NCBI GenBank assembly: GCA_003024985.2
Contig: PXIH01S0011692.1
Origin: Euperipatoides rowelli
Taxonomy: Eukaryota > Onychophora > Udeonychophora > Euonychophora > Peripatopsidae
Reading direction: 5' to 3' (one strand)
DNA length: 13,668 nucleotides
Every line of letters begins with the position of its first letter. Position 1 is the first letter of the stretch. The position numbers were made by a program, and so were the translations under genes. Shown here in pieces: positions 1 to 8,692 of the stretch. The notes under the pieces are model-generated. The model worked only from the letters and a program-made list of their open reading frames with translations. It ran no database searches and was not told the origin of the DNA.

Positions 1-521
1 CAAATTATAAAATTTGTCCCATCTTCTTATTCTAGTCTGCAGCAATGCAGATTGAAAGCAGGATGAAGACATAAGCTGGGATGTTACAGGTAGGCTCCGT
101 TGTCCCAGTGGAGCCCGTTATTAACATCTGCCAGGGTTTTTTTGACCAAGTACACGGCTCACTTAAGAACCTGTATTTAAATAGTTAATAATTTAAAGTA
201 AAATATATACATTTTAAAATAAAGATTACCTGTTAATAGCAGATAACTTTATTTAAAAAAAAAAAAAATATATAAAATTTACACAACTTAATATTAAAAG
301 CTTTAGCCCATGAGCCGATGAACTTTTTGGTATAATTAGGAGGCATTAAATGACACTTTCACTGTTGATTTTCCTCATGTCAGGGATAATGAAAATCCAG
401 GATGGAATTCTCCAATTACTAACTTTAACCTTTTGTGGTCATTTAAAAATGACGGCTGACAAAAATTTTAACTGCTCATATCTCGGTTACAGTTCATCCA
501 ATTTCAATTTTCTTTTTTGAT
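1..521. other. AT-rich non-coding stretch
   Basis: No coding signal is seen on either strand. A splice-like pair exists (acceptor ending at 35, donor gtaggc at 90), but the 54 bases between have stops in all three plus-strand frames. An A-run lies at about 255-268. The part just before 522 may still belong to the outer end of the neighbouring inverted-repeat element, whose true terminus I could not fix. Confidence 0.5.
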
Positions 522-780
522 TCTGAAATCTAATTATTAATTCTAACTTTTATATTCGTACCATTTTTTACTTATACCTAATAATTTTCCTGGGAAAAGT
601 GGAAAACTTAATTTTGAAAAAAAATTTCAGATACATTTTGCTAAATAACATAAAAATGGCACATATTGTTGAAAAATGTTCCAAATAAGAAAAAAATATC
701 AATTTTATGATCTTTAGATTCATACCATAGAAAAACTATTTACACGAAAACATATCCAATTAAGAAGGTGGGAAATTCAA
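522..780 (+). repeat. Left inverted repeat of the 522-3992 element
   Basis: This block pairs with 3730-3992 in inverted orientation. Matching continues through the block with scattered mismatches and short gaps, by eye about 70% identity. Upstream of 522 the match fades. Confidence 0.75.
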
Positions 781-936
781 TTAGTTCACCAACCCTACAC
801 AGCCATCACATTTTTTTCTTGTCAATTTTTTTTATTATTTTAACATTTTTATTGATTATCTTCTGTATTATTAATAAATTTTATTTTTTAAACTACTATT
901 AACATTTTTTCTTATTGTAATATAAAGATTAAAATA

Positions 937-3237
937 TTAATCATCACTGGAATCTGAATGGAAATGTAGAAAGTTGTCAGCTCGATCATCTTCCCCTTCA
1001 TCTAGAGATTGGTTCCCACATTCTTTCAAACTGCAGGCTTACACTTAAGGTTGTTTGCATGGCATGTACATCATGGAAAATTTCAAATTTTTGGGACATT
1101 TTCAGTTCAGAAATGCAAGAACATTGTCAGCAGCAGTTTTATCAGTCATCCAAAGTATCAATAGTTTTCCTTCTTTGGGTTCAGGAATGTCAGGAAACTG
1201 TTCTAAACTTCTCCAAATTGCAACTTGGTAAAATTACTTTAATGTGTGATTGTATAAACAATCTTGGAAGGATGGTAGCTGACTAAAATTAGCTGCTCCC
1301 TCTTTTTCTCTAAAAAATATGATACTTCAGCTCAATGACTGGTAATTATGTTGGCGCAATACATAAAAAGTGAAGTTTTGAATAACATTGAAAATTTCTT
1401 CTTTAAGTTTCCAATAACAACGAGATGAAAAAGCTATTTGTTTTTCATTACACTTCATCACAATGTTTTGAGTCTTGAGCTTCCCCTGGCCTTTGAAAGC
1501 ATTTATTGTGAAGAGCCTTCCCAAGTATACATTTCTATAAGGAAATCCAAAATATCTGTTCTACAGCAGAGTCTGGTTTACAAATGTCTATGTTTCTAGA
1601 ATTGTTCTTGGTCTCACATTGGAGAAACAAATGACCATTTAAATGTCTTAACAAGCTTAGCCATATTATTAAAACATCAGTGTCATCTGAAGCACAAGCA
1701 ACAGATGTGTAGCTCATAAATGCATGTTAGATATGAAGTAACATCCTTGTAATAGCCTCTTCATGGGATGAGATAAAGTCAGAAACTTCTGGGCTTTTAA
1801 TAGTGATTTTTATACACTGTAGTCCTCTTTTTGCAAAATATTTTTATTATGAGATTTTTTTTTTCATCAGGTTCTACCTGGATCCAGCTATCAACTAGAT
1901 ATTCTGTAAGTTTGCTTTTTGTTTCACTGTAATCTCTACCTTGATGTTATTAAACATTTATCCAATTTCTGAACTATGACAGTATCTTTCTGCAGATTTA
2001 ATAGATTTTTAATTGTAAATATGCATTTGGGAATCACAATTTTTCCTTTGAAAATGCCTGATTATGTCCTGTGAAATTGACCATGATAGCTGAGTCACCA
2101 TTGCTGTTTTAGCTTCTTTTTGCCTCCATTCAATAAATTCAAAAAAGTTCTCAATTTCTCAGGGACTGGAAACATAATCTGAATATGAAGATCTTTAGGA
2201 TTAAGAGGCTACTGGTGCTACATTACATCTATTTTTTTTTACATAATTTCTAAATGTTATTGCTGTACGATAAACTTCATCATATTCTGAATACACATGT
2301 TTTTCATTAAATTACCTTGTCAATCTCACATAATCAGTGAGCAGAAGTTCATAAGAAAGGTTATATGGTNTAACTTAAACTCTGTTATCAATGTTCCAGA
2401 AATATAAAGCTTTTCCAAATTTTATCTCAAGATGGTACTGAAAGTTTTCCTTTGTATAATTCAATTTCATGTGTGCCCTTGGTTATCATTAGAAATTCAA
2501 AGTGCTAGAAAAGATCAGTGAGAGTGATAAATTTTGGGTTTGAATACAAATTGTCATGTATGAACTTATTTATTTCTGAGTAAGTAAGCCTTGCAGCATC
2601 TAAGTAGGCATCAATAGATACACTGAATTTCATATTCCTTTTTCTAGTATAGTCCTTGTAACATGATAGATAATTGGCTTCTGCTGCAACAATAACTTTA
2701 GATGTTGCTGCTAGAATTTTTTCATCACTAGTAGAGTTGCCACTTCTCAAATTGTTTTGTCTGCTCTTATGTTTGCAGCCTGTGTCATTATTTCTTTAGC
2801 TTGTGTTATCATTGTATACATATTGTCCTTTTCACAAACAAAATGCATATTTCCTGTAGCCTATACATTTCCAAAAGTTCCATGTCTATTTGAAGATCTC
2901 CTGTCACAGTTCGAATGTGAGGGTATAGAGGTTGAAAATTCCAAATTTATCTGCTGCATACAAAGTTTTACCAGTGTTTTTTTTATGTGCGAAATCTTAG
3001 CGGTACAGGCACAGGAGATGATGATAAACATTGTTTGGCAGAGTTACACAATCAGTCATCCTGTGACAAGATAGGAGTAATGGTATAAAGGACTGCAGTT
3101 TCATGAAGAACATTCCAAGATTGACTGTCTTTTAAGGTTGATGGATTTATAAAGTTATCCATTTTATTATAAATAATACAATTAAAAGCCAATTTCTTAT
3201 TTTTTGCTTGAACACTATTGCCCATCATTTTCTTCAA
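937..3237 (-). pseudogene. Broken transposon protein with HEEA(D)TR and DDTDVL motifs
   Basis: Read from high to low coordinates, fragments in several frames follow the order of one uncharacterised protein family that I know from invertebrate genomes. They are: an N-terminal piece with 'FNCIIYNKMDNFINPS' (around 3180); an 'IRADKTI' segment near 2755-2775; 'AEANYLSCYKDYTRK' (2643-2687); 'HEEAITR' (1745-1765); 'SDDTDVL' (1670-1690); 'AFKGQGK' (1480-1500); a Trp-containing 'IWRSLEQF' segment near 1200; and an acidic end 'HFHSDSSDD' with the stop at 937-939. The family normally reads HEEADTR, so the copy has lost the Asp (Ile here). The spaced acidic motifs resemble the active-site pattern of PIN/FEN1-like nucleases, which is inference. 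Academ-type transposons carry an XPG-like nuclease and are one candidate class. In-frame stops and frameshifts occur throughout, and 1800-2500 is barely recognisable. One base (2370) is N. An AATAAA complement lies at 880-885, just past the stop. Confidence 0.7.
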
Positions 3238-3239
3238 TT

Positions 3240-3729
3240 AATCATTGCAAAAAACACATTAGGCATGATCTTTACATAAAGAACCTACATAATGTGTCTG
3301 ATGTGTGTTTGGTAAAGATAATAATGTCCACCTTTCATTTAAAACAGGCTAAAACTTATAAAAGCTTTTATAAGGTAGACAATCTGAATAATCAATAGTA
3401 TGCTACCAATTCAATATTTTTAAATTTTGATTATTGTATTATTATAGTAATTTCTTAAGCCTAGATAGTAAACTTGTTTAAGAGTCTTTAATGGAAATGT
3501 ATCAACTTACCACATGAACAGCAGAACTGCAATGCAATTAATTTTGAAACACAATATATTTTTTTGTTGTTGGAAAAAAATATTTGAAACGGTAACAAAA
3601 TATTTCAAAAATTAAAAAAAATAATGTAGATTTTGTTACCATAACTAACATAGAAGTAGGTCTAATAAATTAAGAAAAAAAAAATATTGTTCAAAAATGA
3701 GATAGGACTAATAATCATTTTCTAGAGGC
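3240..3729. other. 5' side of the transposon gene, non-coding
   Basis: This AT-rich stretch lies between the pseudogene start and the right inverted repeat. It would have held the element's promoter and 5' leader, but I see no clear TATA or initiator. A perfect 11-bp inverted repeat, ggtaacaaaat (3591-3601) with attttgttacc (3630-3640), lies here. Confidence 0.4.
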
Positions 3730-3992
3730 TTGATTTTTTTCCCTTCTTACTCAGAGCTGTTTTCATATAATGACTTTTCTATGGTGTGAATCCGAAGTTC
3801 ATAAATTGTGCTTTTTTTCTTATTTGACATATTTTTCAAAATTATGTACCATTTTCAAGTAATTTAGCAAAATATATCTGAAAATCTTTTGAAAATCAGG
3901 TTTTTCACTTTTACCAGGAAAACCATTGGGATTATGTAGAAAATGGTACTAATATAAAAGATAGAACTAATAACTTCATGCCTACTTCAGAG
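3730..3992 (-). repeat. Right inverted repeat of the 522-3992 element
   Basis: Read on the minus strand, this block repeats the order of landmarks of 522-780. Beyond 3992 the match becomes unclear. Confidence 0.75.
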
Positions 3993-4059
3993 AACCCTTC
4001 ATCCTTTAGTCTAAATCTAAAATAAATAGAATACATTTTAAAATTTAAATGTTTTTAGG

Positions 4060-4111
4060 CATATTGTCTGGTATACTGTTTGTGCTTAAATAAATTTATC
4101 TTATCTTATCT
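4060..4111 (+). repeat. Possible retroelement 3' tail with (TTATC)3
   Basis: An AATAAA signal at 4089-4094 is followed at once by three TTATC units (4096-4110). A polyadenylation-like signal running into a short tandem repeat is typical of the 3' end of many non-LTR elements. No coding part of such an element is seen upstream. A CpG-containing block follows (4112-4172, with 'gtcgactccgcgattt'), unlike the AT-rich surroundings; I do not recognise it. Confidence 0.35.
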
Positions 4112-4174
4112 GAGCCACGCAAAGCACCTAGTGATGAATTTTTTAATACTGTCATGTTGTCGACTCCGCGATTT

Positions 4175-4400
4175 AAACTAAAAAAAAATATTTAGGGCTA
4201 CTACGATTAATAAGTATAAAAAATATTATAAATGTAAAATGTTCATAAATTCAATTATTAAAAAATAGATATCTATAAACCATCAGTCAAATGAAAATTT
4301 TTAGACCGTGTTAGAAATAAGCTCATTAGATCTCATTAATAATTTAGCTTGATAATACATTTGCTAACACATAGCTGGCTTCAGCTCTTTCCAGGGAAAG
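4175..4400. other. AT-rich stretch, nothing recognised
   Basis: Nothing coding or structured is seen apart from A- and T-rich runs. Confidence 0.4.
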
Positions 4401-4406
4401 ATCGAT

Positions 4407-4428
4407 TTTCTGATAAACTTATCAGAAA
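4407..4428. repeat. 10-bp perfect palindrome with GATA cores
   Basis: The sequence tttctgataa, then ac, then ttatcagaaa is a perfect inverted repeat of 10 bp with a 2-base centre. Each arm holds a TGATAA core, the kind of site bound by GATA-type factors. Function is inference only; it may simply be part of a small fold-back element with 4474-4579. Confidence 0.5.
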
Positions 4429-4473
4429 GGTGGACTTTCTCAGTATACAAATCCCCTCTCCCATACTGGCTGA

Positions 4474-4579
4474 GGGATATTAAATCTGGTGATCAAATAC
4501 TGCCAAATCGTTTGCTAAAAGGTATTTTTTTCAACTTGTGGCATGCCATTGGTGATTTGGTCACAAGATTTAATATCCC
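4474..4579. repeat. Fold-back with 24-bp arms
   Basis: Arms at 4474-4497 and 4556-4579 are inverted copies matching at 22 of 24 positions (core gggatattaaatct), with 58 bases between. This could be a MITE-like fold-back element. I could not identify a target-site duplication outside the arms. Confidence 0.55.
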
Positions 4580-4727
4580 AAAGGCGATTTAAGTTATTCT
4601 ACAGTTATCCCCTTTGTCTAATATTAAGTGCAAATATTAAAAGAAAAAATTCATTCATAGTGTAATAGGCTAACTAACCTTTCTAATTAACTATATAAAC
4701 AACCTTGACAATATCTATGCAAACTGT

Positions 4728-4789
4728 AGGAAGAGGTAAGGAAGGAGAAAGGATGATGAATGAGAGCAGAAAGAGAAAAAGAGAGAGAA
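4728..4789 (+). repeat. Polypurine tract
   Basis: Of 62 bases only five are pyrimidines, and the stretch ends in a GAGAGAGA run. Such tracts can adopt triplex (H-DNA) structure. A biological role is not shown by the sequence. Confidence 0.6.
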
Positions 4790-5100
4790 TTAAAGAGATT
4801 AAATCATAGGACATCAAAAGCAGGAAAACAAATAAGCCAATATATAGCCAAAAGTGAATATAAAGATTTAATCCAATTCTGCTCCTCTGTTCTGTAAAGG
4901 GTTAAAATATCACTTCTCAAACATAACAAAGGCGCCGCCACTATTCACCTTCCTTCGCCACAATAAAAATATGCATTGAACGTGCAAGCAATAATAAGAT
5001 ATGCAATAAACATTCACATTCTAATTTCTCTTCTTTCTCAGCTAAGGCAGTAAAAACGAGTCTTTCCAAGTGTCTTAATTGTAAACTCTTGTCAACCAAC
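4790..5100. other. Non-coding stretch before the exon candidate
   Basis: AT-rich apart from a small CpG-containing island at 4931-4962 (ggcgccgccacta...). If 5126-5254 is an exon, this would be its upstream intron. A branch-point-like 'ttctaatc' lies at 5104-5111. Confidence 0.35.
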
Positions 5101-5125
5101 AAATTCTAATCTCTTATTATTTCAG

Positions 5126-5254
5126 GGTACCCTGCAACAAGTGGAGACAGACCCAGAGCAGACAACCTCTCAGGAATCCCAAGAGAGTTTCATCGAAATT
5201 AAACCAGGAAACGACCCTTCGAACTCTTCAAGATCTTTATATCCTTTGCTATAG
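5126..5254 (+). CDS. Candidate terminal coding exon, 42 codons plus stop
   Basis: A good acceptor (pyrimidine-rich ending in ttattatttcag, AG at 5124-5125, with a branch-point-like ctaat about 15 bases before) is followed directly by an open frame from 5126 to the TAG at 5252-5254. The frame uses the first exon base as codon position 1. It encodes a hydrophilic tail rich in Glu, Gln, Ser and Thr, beginning GTLQQVETDPEQ and ending SRSLYPLL. The last four residues fit the tyrosine sorting signal YxxPhi. The block has clearly more G and C than its surroundings. No convincing donor follows, which fits a last exon. ATTAAA at 5360-5365 and a GT-rich patch near 5390-5398 could serve 3'-end formation. 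I do not recognise the protein, and the upstream exons are not seen in this window. Confidence 0.42.
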   Translation, partial: GTLQQVETDPEQTTSQESQESFIEIKPGNDPSNSSRSLYPLL

Positions 5255-5557
5255 TAATCATTAAGTTACATTGATCGCCCAGGTTCAGTGAGTGCCACTG
5301 ATCTATGCACAAACTATAATAGTTCCTGTTTAACATTTGCTTCCAATAGTGCCTTCATTATTAAATATTACTTTGCTTAAAAGTTACTTGAGTTGTGTAT
5401 AATTTCTCTTTTTCAGATTCTCTCTAACCCCATCCCATCTCTCTCATACCCTCTCTACAGTATCAGCCCCCTTTACCACTCAAGCTGTCACTACAATAGT
5501 ATCAAAATGTTTTGTATCCATCTAATTTTAACTTAATATGATTCATTGCACGAGACA
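5255..5557. other. Possible 3' UTR and CT-rich stretch
   Basis: This follows the exon candidate. A second acceptor-like site (tttctctttttcag, ending 5416) is followed by a CT-rich stretch that is open for 39 codons in one frame. Its low complexity makes it a weak exon candidate, so I do not call it. Confidence 0.35.
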
Positions 5558-5720
5558 GTTCCTTGAAGCACCTACTTGCATGTAGGGGTCGCATGGGAAT
5601 GCATGGGAATCGAAAACAAATTTTAACACAAGGTTGAGTTTGAACTAAATCTCTAGCCATAATTTTTACAGCATCCATCTGTTCTTGTTTTACCATTTTA
5701 AAGATATCCATTATAATCTT
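5558..5720 (-). pseudogene. CHMP2A/Vps2-like ESCRT-III fragment, frameshifted
   Basis: On the minus strand, codons from 5720 down read KIIMDIFKMVKQEQMD followed by AVKIMARDLVQT. This matches the start of the ESCRT-III subunit CHMP2A (yeast Vps2) at about residues 42-69: by memory, about 21 of 29 positions are identical to the animal protein. CHMP2A acts on endosomal and other membranes in scission. After the LVQT the protein match is lost, although DNA similarity seems to resume at an 'atgcga...acatgcaag' block. A perfect tandem duplication of gcatgggaat (5591-5600 and 5601-5610) lies exactly at the break. The match begins abruptly behind an AG (5718-5719 complement) preceded by a long T-tract, which looks like a splice acceptor. 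That suggests a copied genomic exon rather than a spliced retrocopy. It is more likely a pseudogene fragment than a working exon, because nothing downstream encodes the rest. Confidence 0.62.
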
Positions 5721-5843
5721 ACTTTTTTATTTAAAAAAAAAAAAAAACAACAAAGATAAAAACTATTAATAATTATTTAAATTCCAATTTTAACAAGTAC
5801 GTCTTGATAACAATCATTAAGAAGAAAAAAAACAAGCAGGTTA

Positions 5844-7090
5844 TTAGCCAAAAAAAATAAATAAAAAGGAACAAAAATTATTTAAACCTAGTTCAATAAT
5901 GTCCAAAAGTATCCAAAAATATTCCAATAACCGACCCCAGTATGGTTTTCTAAAGGGAATCCTAAAAAATAAATGAAAAAAAAAAAAAAATACATTAGAA
6001 AACATTACCTCTTTGTCTTGTCTTATGTCTATTAATAATTCTTTCCGATAAACAGAATCACTAGTATACATTTTGTGCACCTGATCCAGTCTAAATTCTT
6101 CCGTGTTATAGATCCTATTATTGGAAAAAATAATAAGGGTGCATCTTATCTTCCTCACAGCAAACCAAAGAACAAATATTATTATTTTATAAACGATGGG
6201 AATTGTATGCAGATTCTCAAATTCTCATTGTCTGCGTATCATATTTCTTTGTAATCCGTGAGGTAAAAACATTAATAGTAGCCTATCAATAACCATGGAG
6301 CATTTAAACAAATGTCTAATTGTTTGTTGACAAACATTGTATAATTCACATCTATTATTTTCCTTTAATATGTTTAAGTTATATAGTCTTGTTTTTGCTG
6401 ACCTTAATTATAAAATTACCAAAATTTCCATAAATTTAATTTTTTAACAAACTTTAGGTTAATGTTCCTATTTCTGCATTGTTGAAATTCTTCATTGTGA
6501 TTTAAAGCGAACAGTTTACATATTTTAGCATTAATTATGTCTACATTAAGCATTGTTTCTACCTCACTGATTTCATTATGACATCTCATTCAATTCTTAA
6601 ACAAAGGATCCTTTATTAAAGTTCTTAACATCCACACTTGATCAAAACGTGGCCATTTTTGAGACATTTATCTATCATTCCAGAATCCATCGTTTTTTTT
6701 AATATTCCACAAGTCCCACAGACGCAGTGCACCATGTTCTATTGGAATCTAGTCTTACAGGAGCTCATTATTTTGAATGGTCTAAAAATGAACTTTTGTG
6801 TAAACTAACAAAACCTGTTCATCATTTTTTTGGTCATTCATATAAAGGGTAAATAATAAAGGATTTTAGGTATTATTAGTTTATTAATGACTTCTACTTT
6901 CCCAAGCCATCCCATTTTCATCAAACTAACATACCATTTGGCAGAAATGTCCATATCTATAAGTTTATTCAAATACAGTTTTTTCCATCTTATGGTCATT
7001 CCCGGGAAAGGGAAGACCTAAGATATTGTCATGCTTACCTATATAATTTTTATATTTCACTAATCTTTCATTCTTAATGTTACAACCTTA
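5844..7090 (-). pseudogene. LINE ORF2 remnant: RT thumb to C-terminal tail
   Basis: Read from high to low coordinates, pieces in shifting frames follow the 3' half of a non-LTR retrotransposon ORF2. An RT thumb-like segment (about 6850-6972) contains 'WYVSLMKMGWLGKVEVINK' and then 'LIIPKILYYL', the W...LS..GK..vIk..ilPkllY pattern. A 'GALRLWDL' stretch follows (GGL.l.dl in relatives). A Cys/His knuckle 'RCELYNVCQQTIRHLFKC' lies at about 6297-6355. The final tail has 'VYKIIIFVLWFAVRKIRC' and is open to the stop at 5844-5846. Pattern and order fit L1/Tx1-like elements best, tentatively. Endonuclease and RT catalytic parts are absent, so the copy is 5'-truncated, the usual LINE fate. An A14 run on the plus strand (near 5978-5991) interrupts the tail. 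No poly-A tail or target duplication was identified. Confidence 0.65.
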
Positions 7091-7242
7091 TAATACTAAC
7101 AAAATTTATAACAACTCCCTTAAAGAAGATACAGTTAACCATTTATTATTAATTTACAAATTGATGATAAATAATTCCATTTGAACTGCATAGCGTGCAT
7201 CTGTATCTATAATGCCAAATAATATATTTAAAAAAAAAAAAA
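7091..7242. other. Junction between LINE and gypsy remnants
   Basis: AT-rich sequence ending in an A-run (about 7230-7244). No long terminal repeat is recognised here. Confidence 0.35.
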
Positions 7243-7458
7243 AACTGGCCAACACGCATGTTGCAACAAACTACAATTATATTAAAAACATTTGACCATT
7301 GCATTAAACCTTTAGGAGTTTGTAAAGTAAAAGCAAAATATAATAATGTGAAAGCTGAACAACTTGAATTAATTATAACTAAAACAGGAGTTACAACACT
7401 ATGTGGTAGATCGTGGTTCAAACCACTAGGACTTTTTCTGAAAATTTGCTACATTTAA
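7243..7458 (+). pseudogene. gypsy protease C-terminal piece
   Basis: An open stretch of about 70 codons carries 'LKTFDHCIKPLGVCKVKAKY' and 'LCGRSW' (7399-7416), the end of a retropepsin domain just before reverse transcriptase. The active-site Asp-Thr/Ser-Gly lies upstream in the family and is not present. The frame ends at a stop after 7456. Confidence 0.7.
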
Positions 7459-7469
7459 CAGAGATTTAC

Positions 7470-8270
7470 TTTTAAAAAAATATTTCATGAATTTAATGAA
7501 CTCTTTTCAAAACAATTAGGATGCATTGAAGGTCACACTGCAAAACTATATCTTAAATAAAAATGTTTTGTAAATTTAGGAATGTTCCATTTGCACTTAT
7601 TCCCTGTATTGAAGCTAAATTAAAAAAAAAAAATAGAACTACAAGGAATAATTAAACCAATCAAATTTGCTAATTGGACTGCACCAATAGTACCAATACT
7701 TAAAAAAATGGCCAATTAAGAATTTGTGGTGACTAAGATTGGACTAAACATCAATATAATAGTAGATTAATATCCTCTACCAGTTATTGAAGAAATATTA
7801 GCAAAATACCATGTGGAAAAGTCTTTACAAAACTCGACCTAGCACAAGCTACCAGCAGGTGCACATGGAAGAAAAATCAGCAGGACTTTTGGCTATCAAT
7901 ACCCATAAAGGACTGTATAGTATAAGTAGATTACCATTTTGAATCACACCCGCCCTTATTATCTTACCAACACATTATGGATAAGATATTATCAGACATT
8001 CCAAATATATTGTGCTATCGTGAGGATATTCATATCACTAGTAAATCTAAAAATGAGCATATAAATGATATAAAAAAAAGTATTTACAGCTTTACACAAA
8101 GCTGGTATAAAACTAAATTTCGAAAAATATGATTTTTTTAAAACAGAAATCTAATATTTAGGACATATTGTTGATGCTCCTAATGCACTTATTTCAGCAC
8201 CAGAACCAGGGAATGTGGATCAACTGAGATATTTCTTGGTCTAGCAGGATATAACCGAAAATGTAAACAG
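7470..8270 (+). pseudogene. gypsy reverse transcriptase, degraded
   Basis: Pieces of RT appear in order: 'GIIKPIKFANWTAPIVPILK' near 7650-7705, 'FTKLDLAQA' at 7824-7850 with the first catalytic Asp intact, a GLY...RLPF-type segment around 7910-7940, and the YxDD box as YRED (8016-8027). The last shows that the first Asp of the pair has become Glu. A 'YLGHIVDA'-like segment follows near 8155-8176. At least several frame changes and stop codons make it non-functional. Confidence 0.75.
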
Positions 8271-8274
8271 AATC

Positions 8275-8692
8275 TTGCTTCAAAAACAGTCAAAATGAAT
8301 GAACAATTAAACAAAGATGCTAAATGGAACTGGAATCATGAAACAATAAAAAGTTTAATAGATTCAACAAATGTATTATACACTATGACCAAAGCTACCA
8401 ATTATACTAGAAACTGATGCTTTGTCAAGGATTTAGAAGCCATATTGTCTCCCAACTAAAGGATGGCAGAGAAAGACCAATAATTTTTGCATCTTGCTCT
8501 TTAATAAGGAAGAAATAACTATGCTCAAGTTTACAAGGAAGAATTAAGCATCATTTTTGGAATTAAAAAATTCCACAAATACATTTTTGAAGATTATTTA
8601 CAATATTTACTGACCACAAACCATTGACAAGAACATCCAACATAAATAAGGAAATCCCTCGTACAGCAGCATAAAGTCTGCAGAGATGGTAA
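8275..8692 (+). pseudogene. gypsy RNase H region, degraded
   Basis: Connection and RNase H-like pieces are visible in shifting frames: 'LETDAL' (about 8408-8425), 'YAQVYKEELSIIFGIKKFHK' (about 8519-8578) and a 'TDHKPLT'-like segment near 8608-8630. This is the layout of the RNase H found in Ty3/gypsy pol. Frameshifts separate the pieces. Confidence 0.65.

Larger units (their letters stand above)
522..3992 (-). mobile_element. Decayed DNA-transposon-like element with ~260-bp inverted repeats
   Basis: Two blocks, 522-780 and 3730-3992, are reverse complements of each other over about 260 bp with many substitutions and small indels. Shared landmarks in the same order include a 'ttttatatt.gtacc' block, a 'ttttcctgg.aaaagtg' block, 'cagata.attttgctaaat', 'caaataagaaaaaa' and 'accatagaaaa'. 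Between them, only on the minus strand, are the remains of a single large protein. Long inverted repeats around one gene are the normal plan of a cut-and-paste DNA transposon. No flanking target-site duplication was found, so the outer ends could lie somewhat beyond these limits. The level of divergence and the many stops mean the copy is old and inactive. Confidence 0.72.

Noticed and set aside
36-89. Internal exon between a good acceptor (ends 35) and donor (90)
   Set aside because: All three plus-strand frames contain stops within 54 bases. It could only be a UTR exon, for which there is no support.
1059-1286. 75-codon plus-strand frame in the transposon
   Set aside because: It lies opposite the recognisable minus-strand C-terminal region of the transposon protein and shows no protein-like features of its own.
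2757-3074. 105-codon plus-strand frame with hydrophobic N-terminus
   Set aside because: It is antisense to the minus-strand segment that carries the IRADKTI-type motif. Its hydrophobic look comes from T-rich codons.
5417-5534. Second plus-strand exon after tttctctttttcag
   Set aside because: The open frame lies in low-complexity CT-rich DNA, ends in ordinary AT-rich sequence and shows no recognisable protein.
6009-6114. Host exon on the minus strand with acceptor- and donor-like borders
   Set aside because: The same frame continues without a break from the LINE ORF2 knuckle region upstream and on to the stop at 5844, so it is part of the LINE tail. The 46-base 'intron' at its 3' side is a T-rich expansion within the open frame.
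7149-7421. 90-codon minus-strand frame
   Set aside because: It lies over the gypsy protease piece on the other strand and contains a run of Phe from an A-tract complement.
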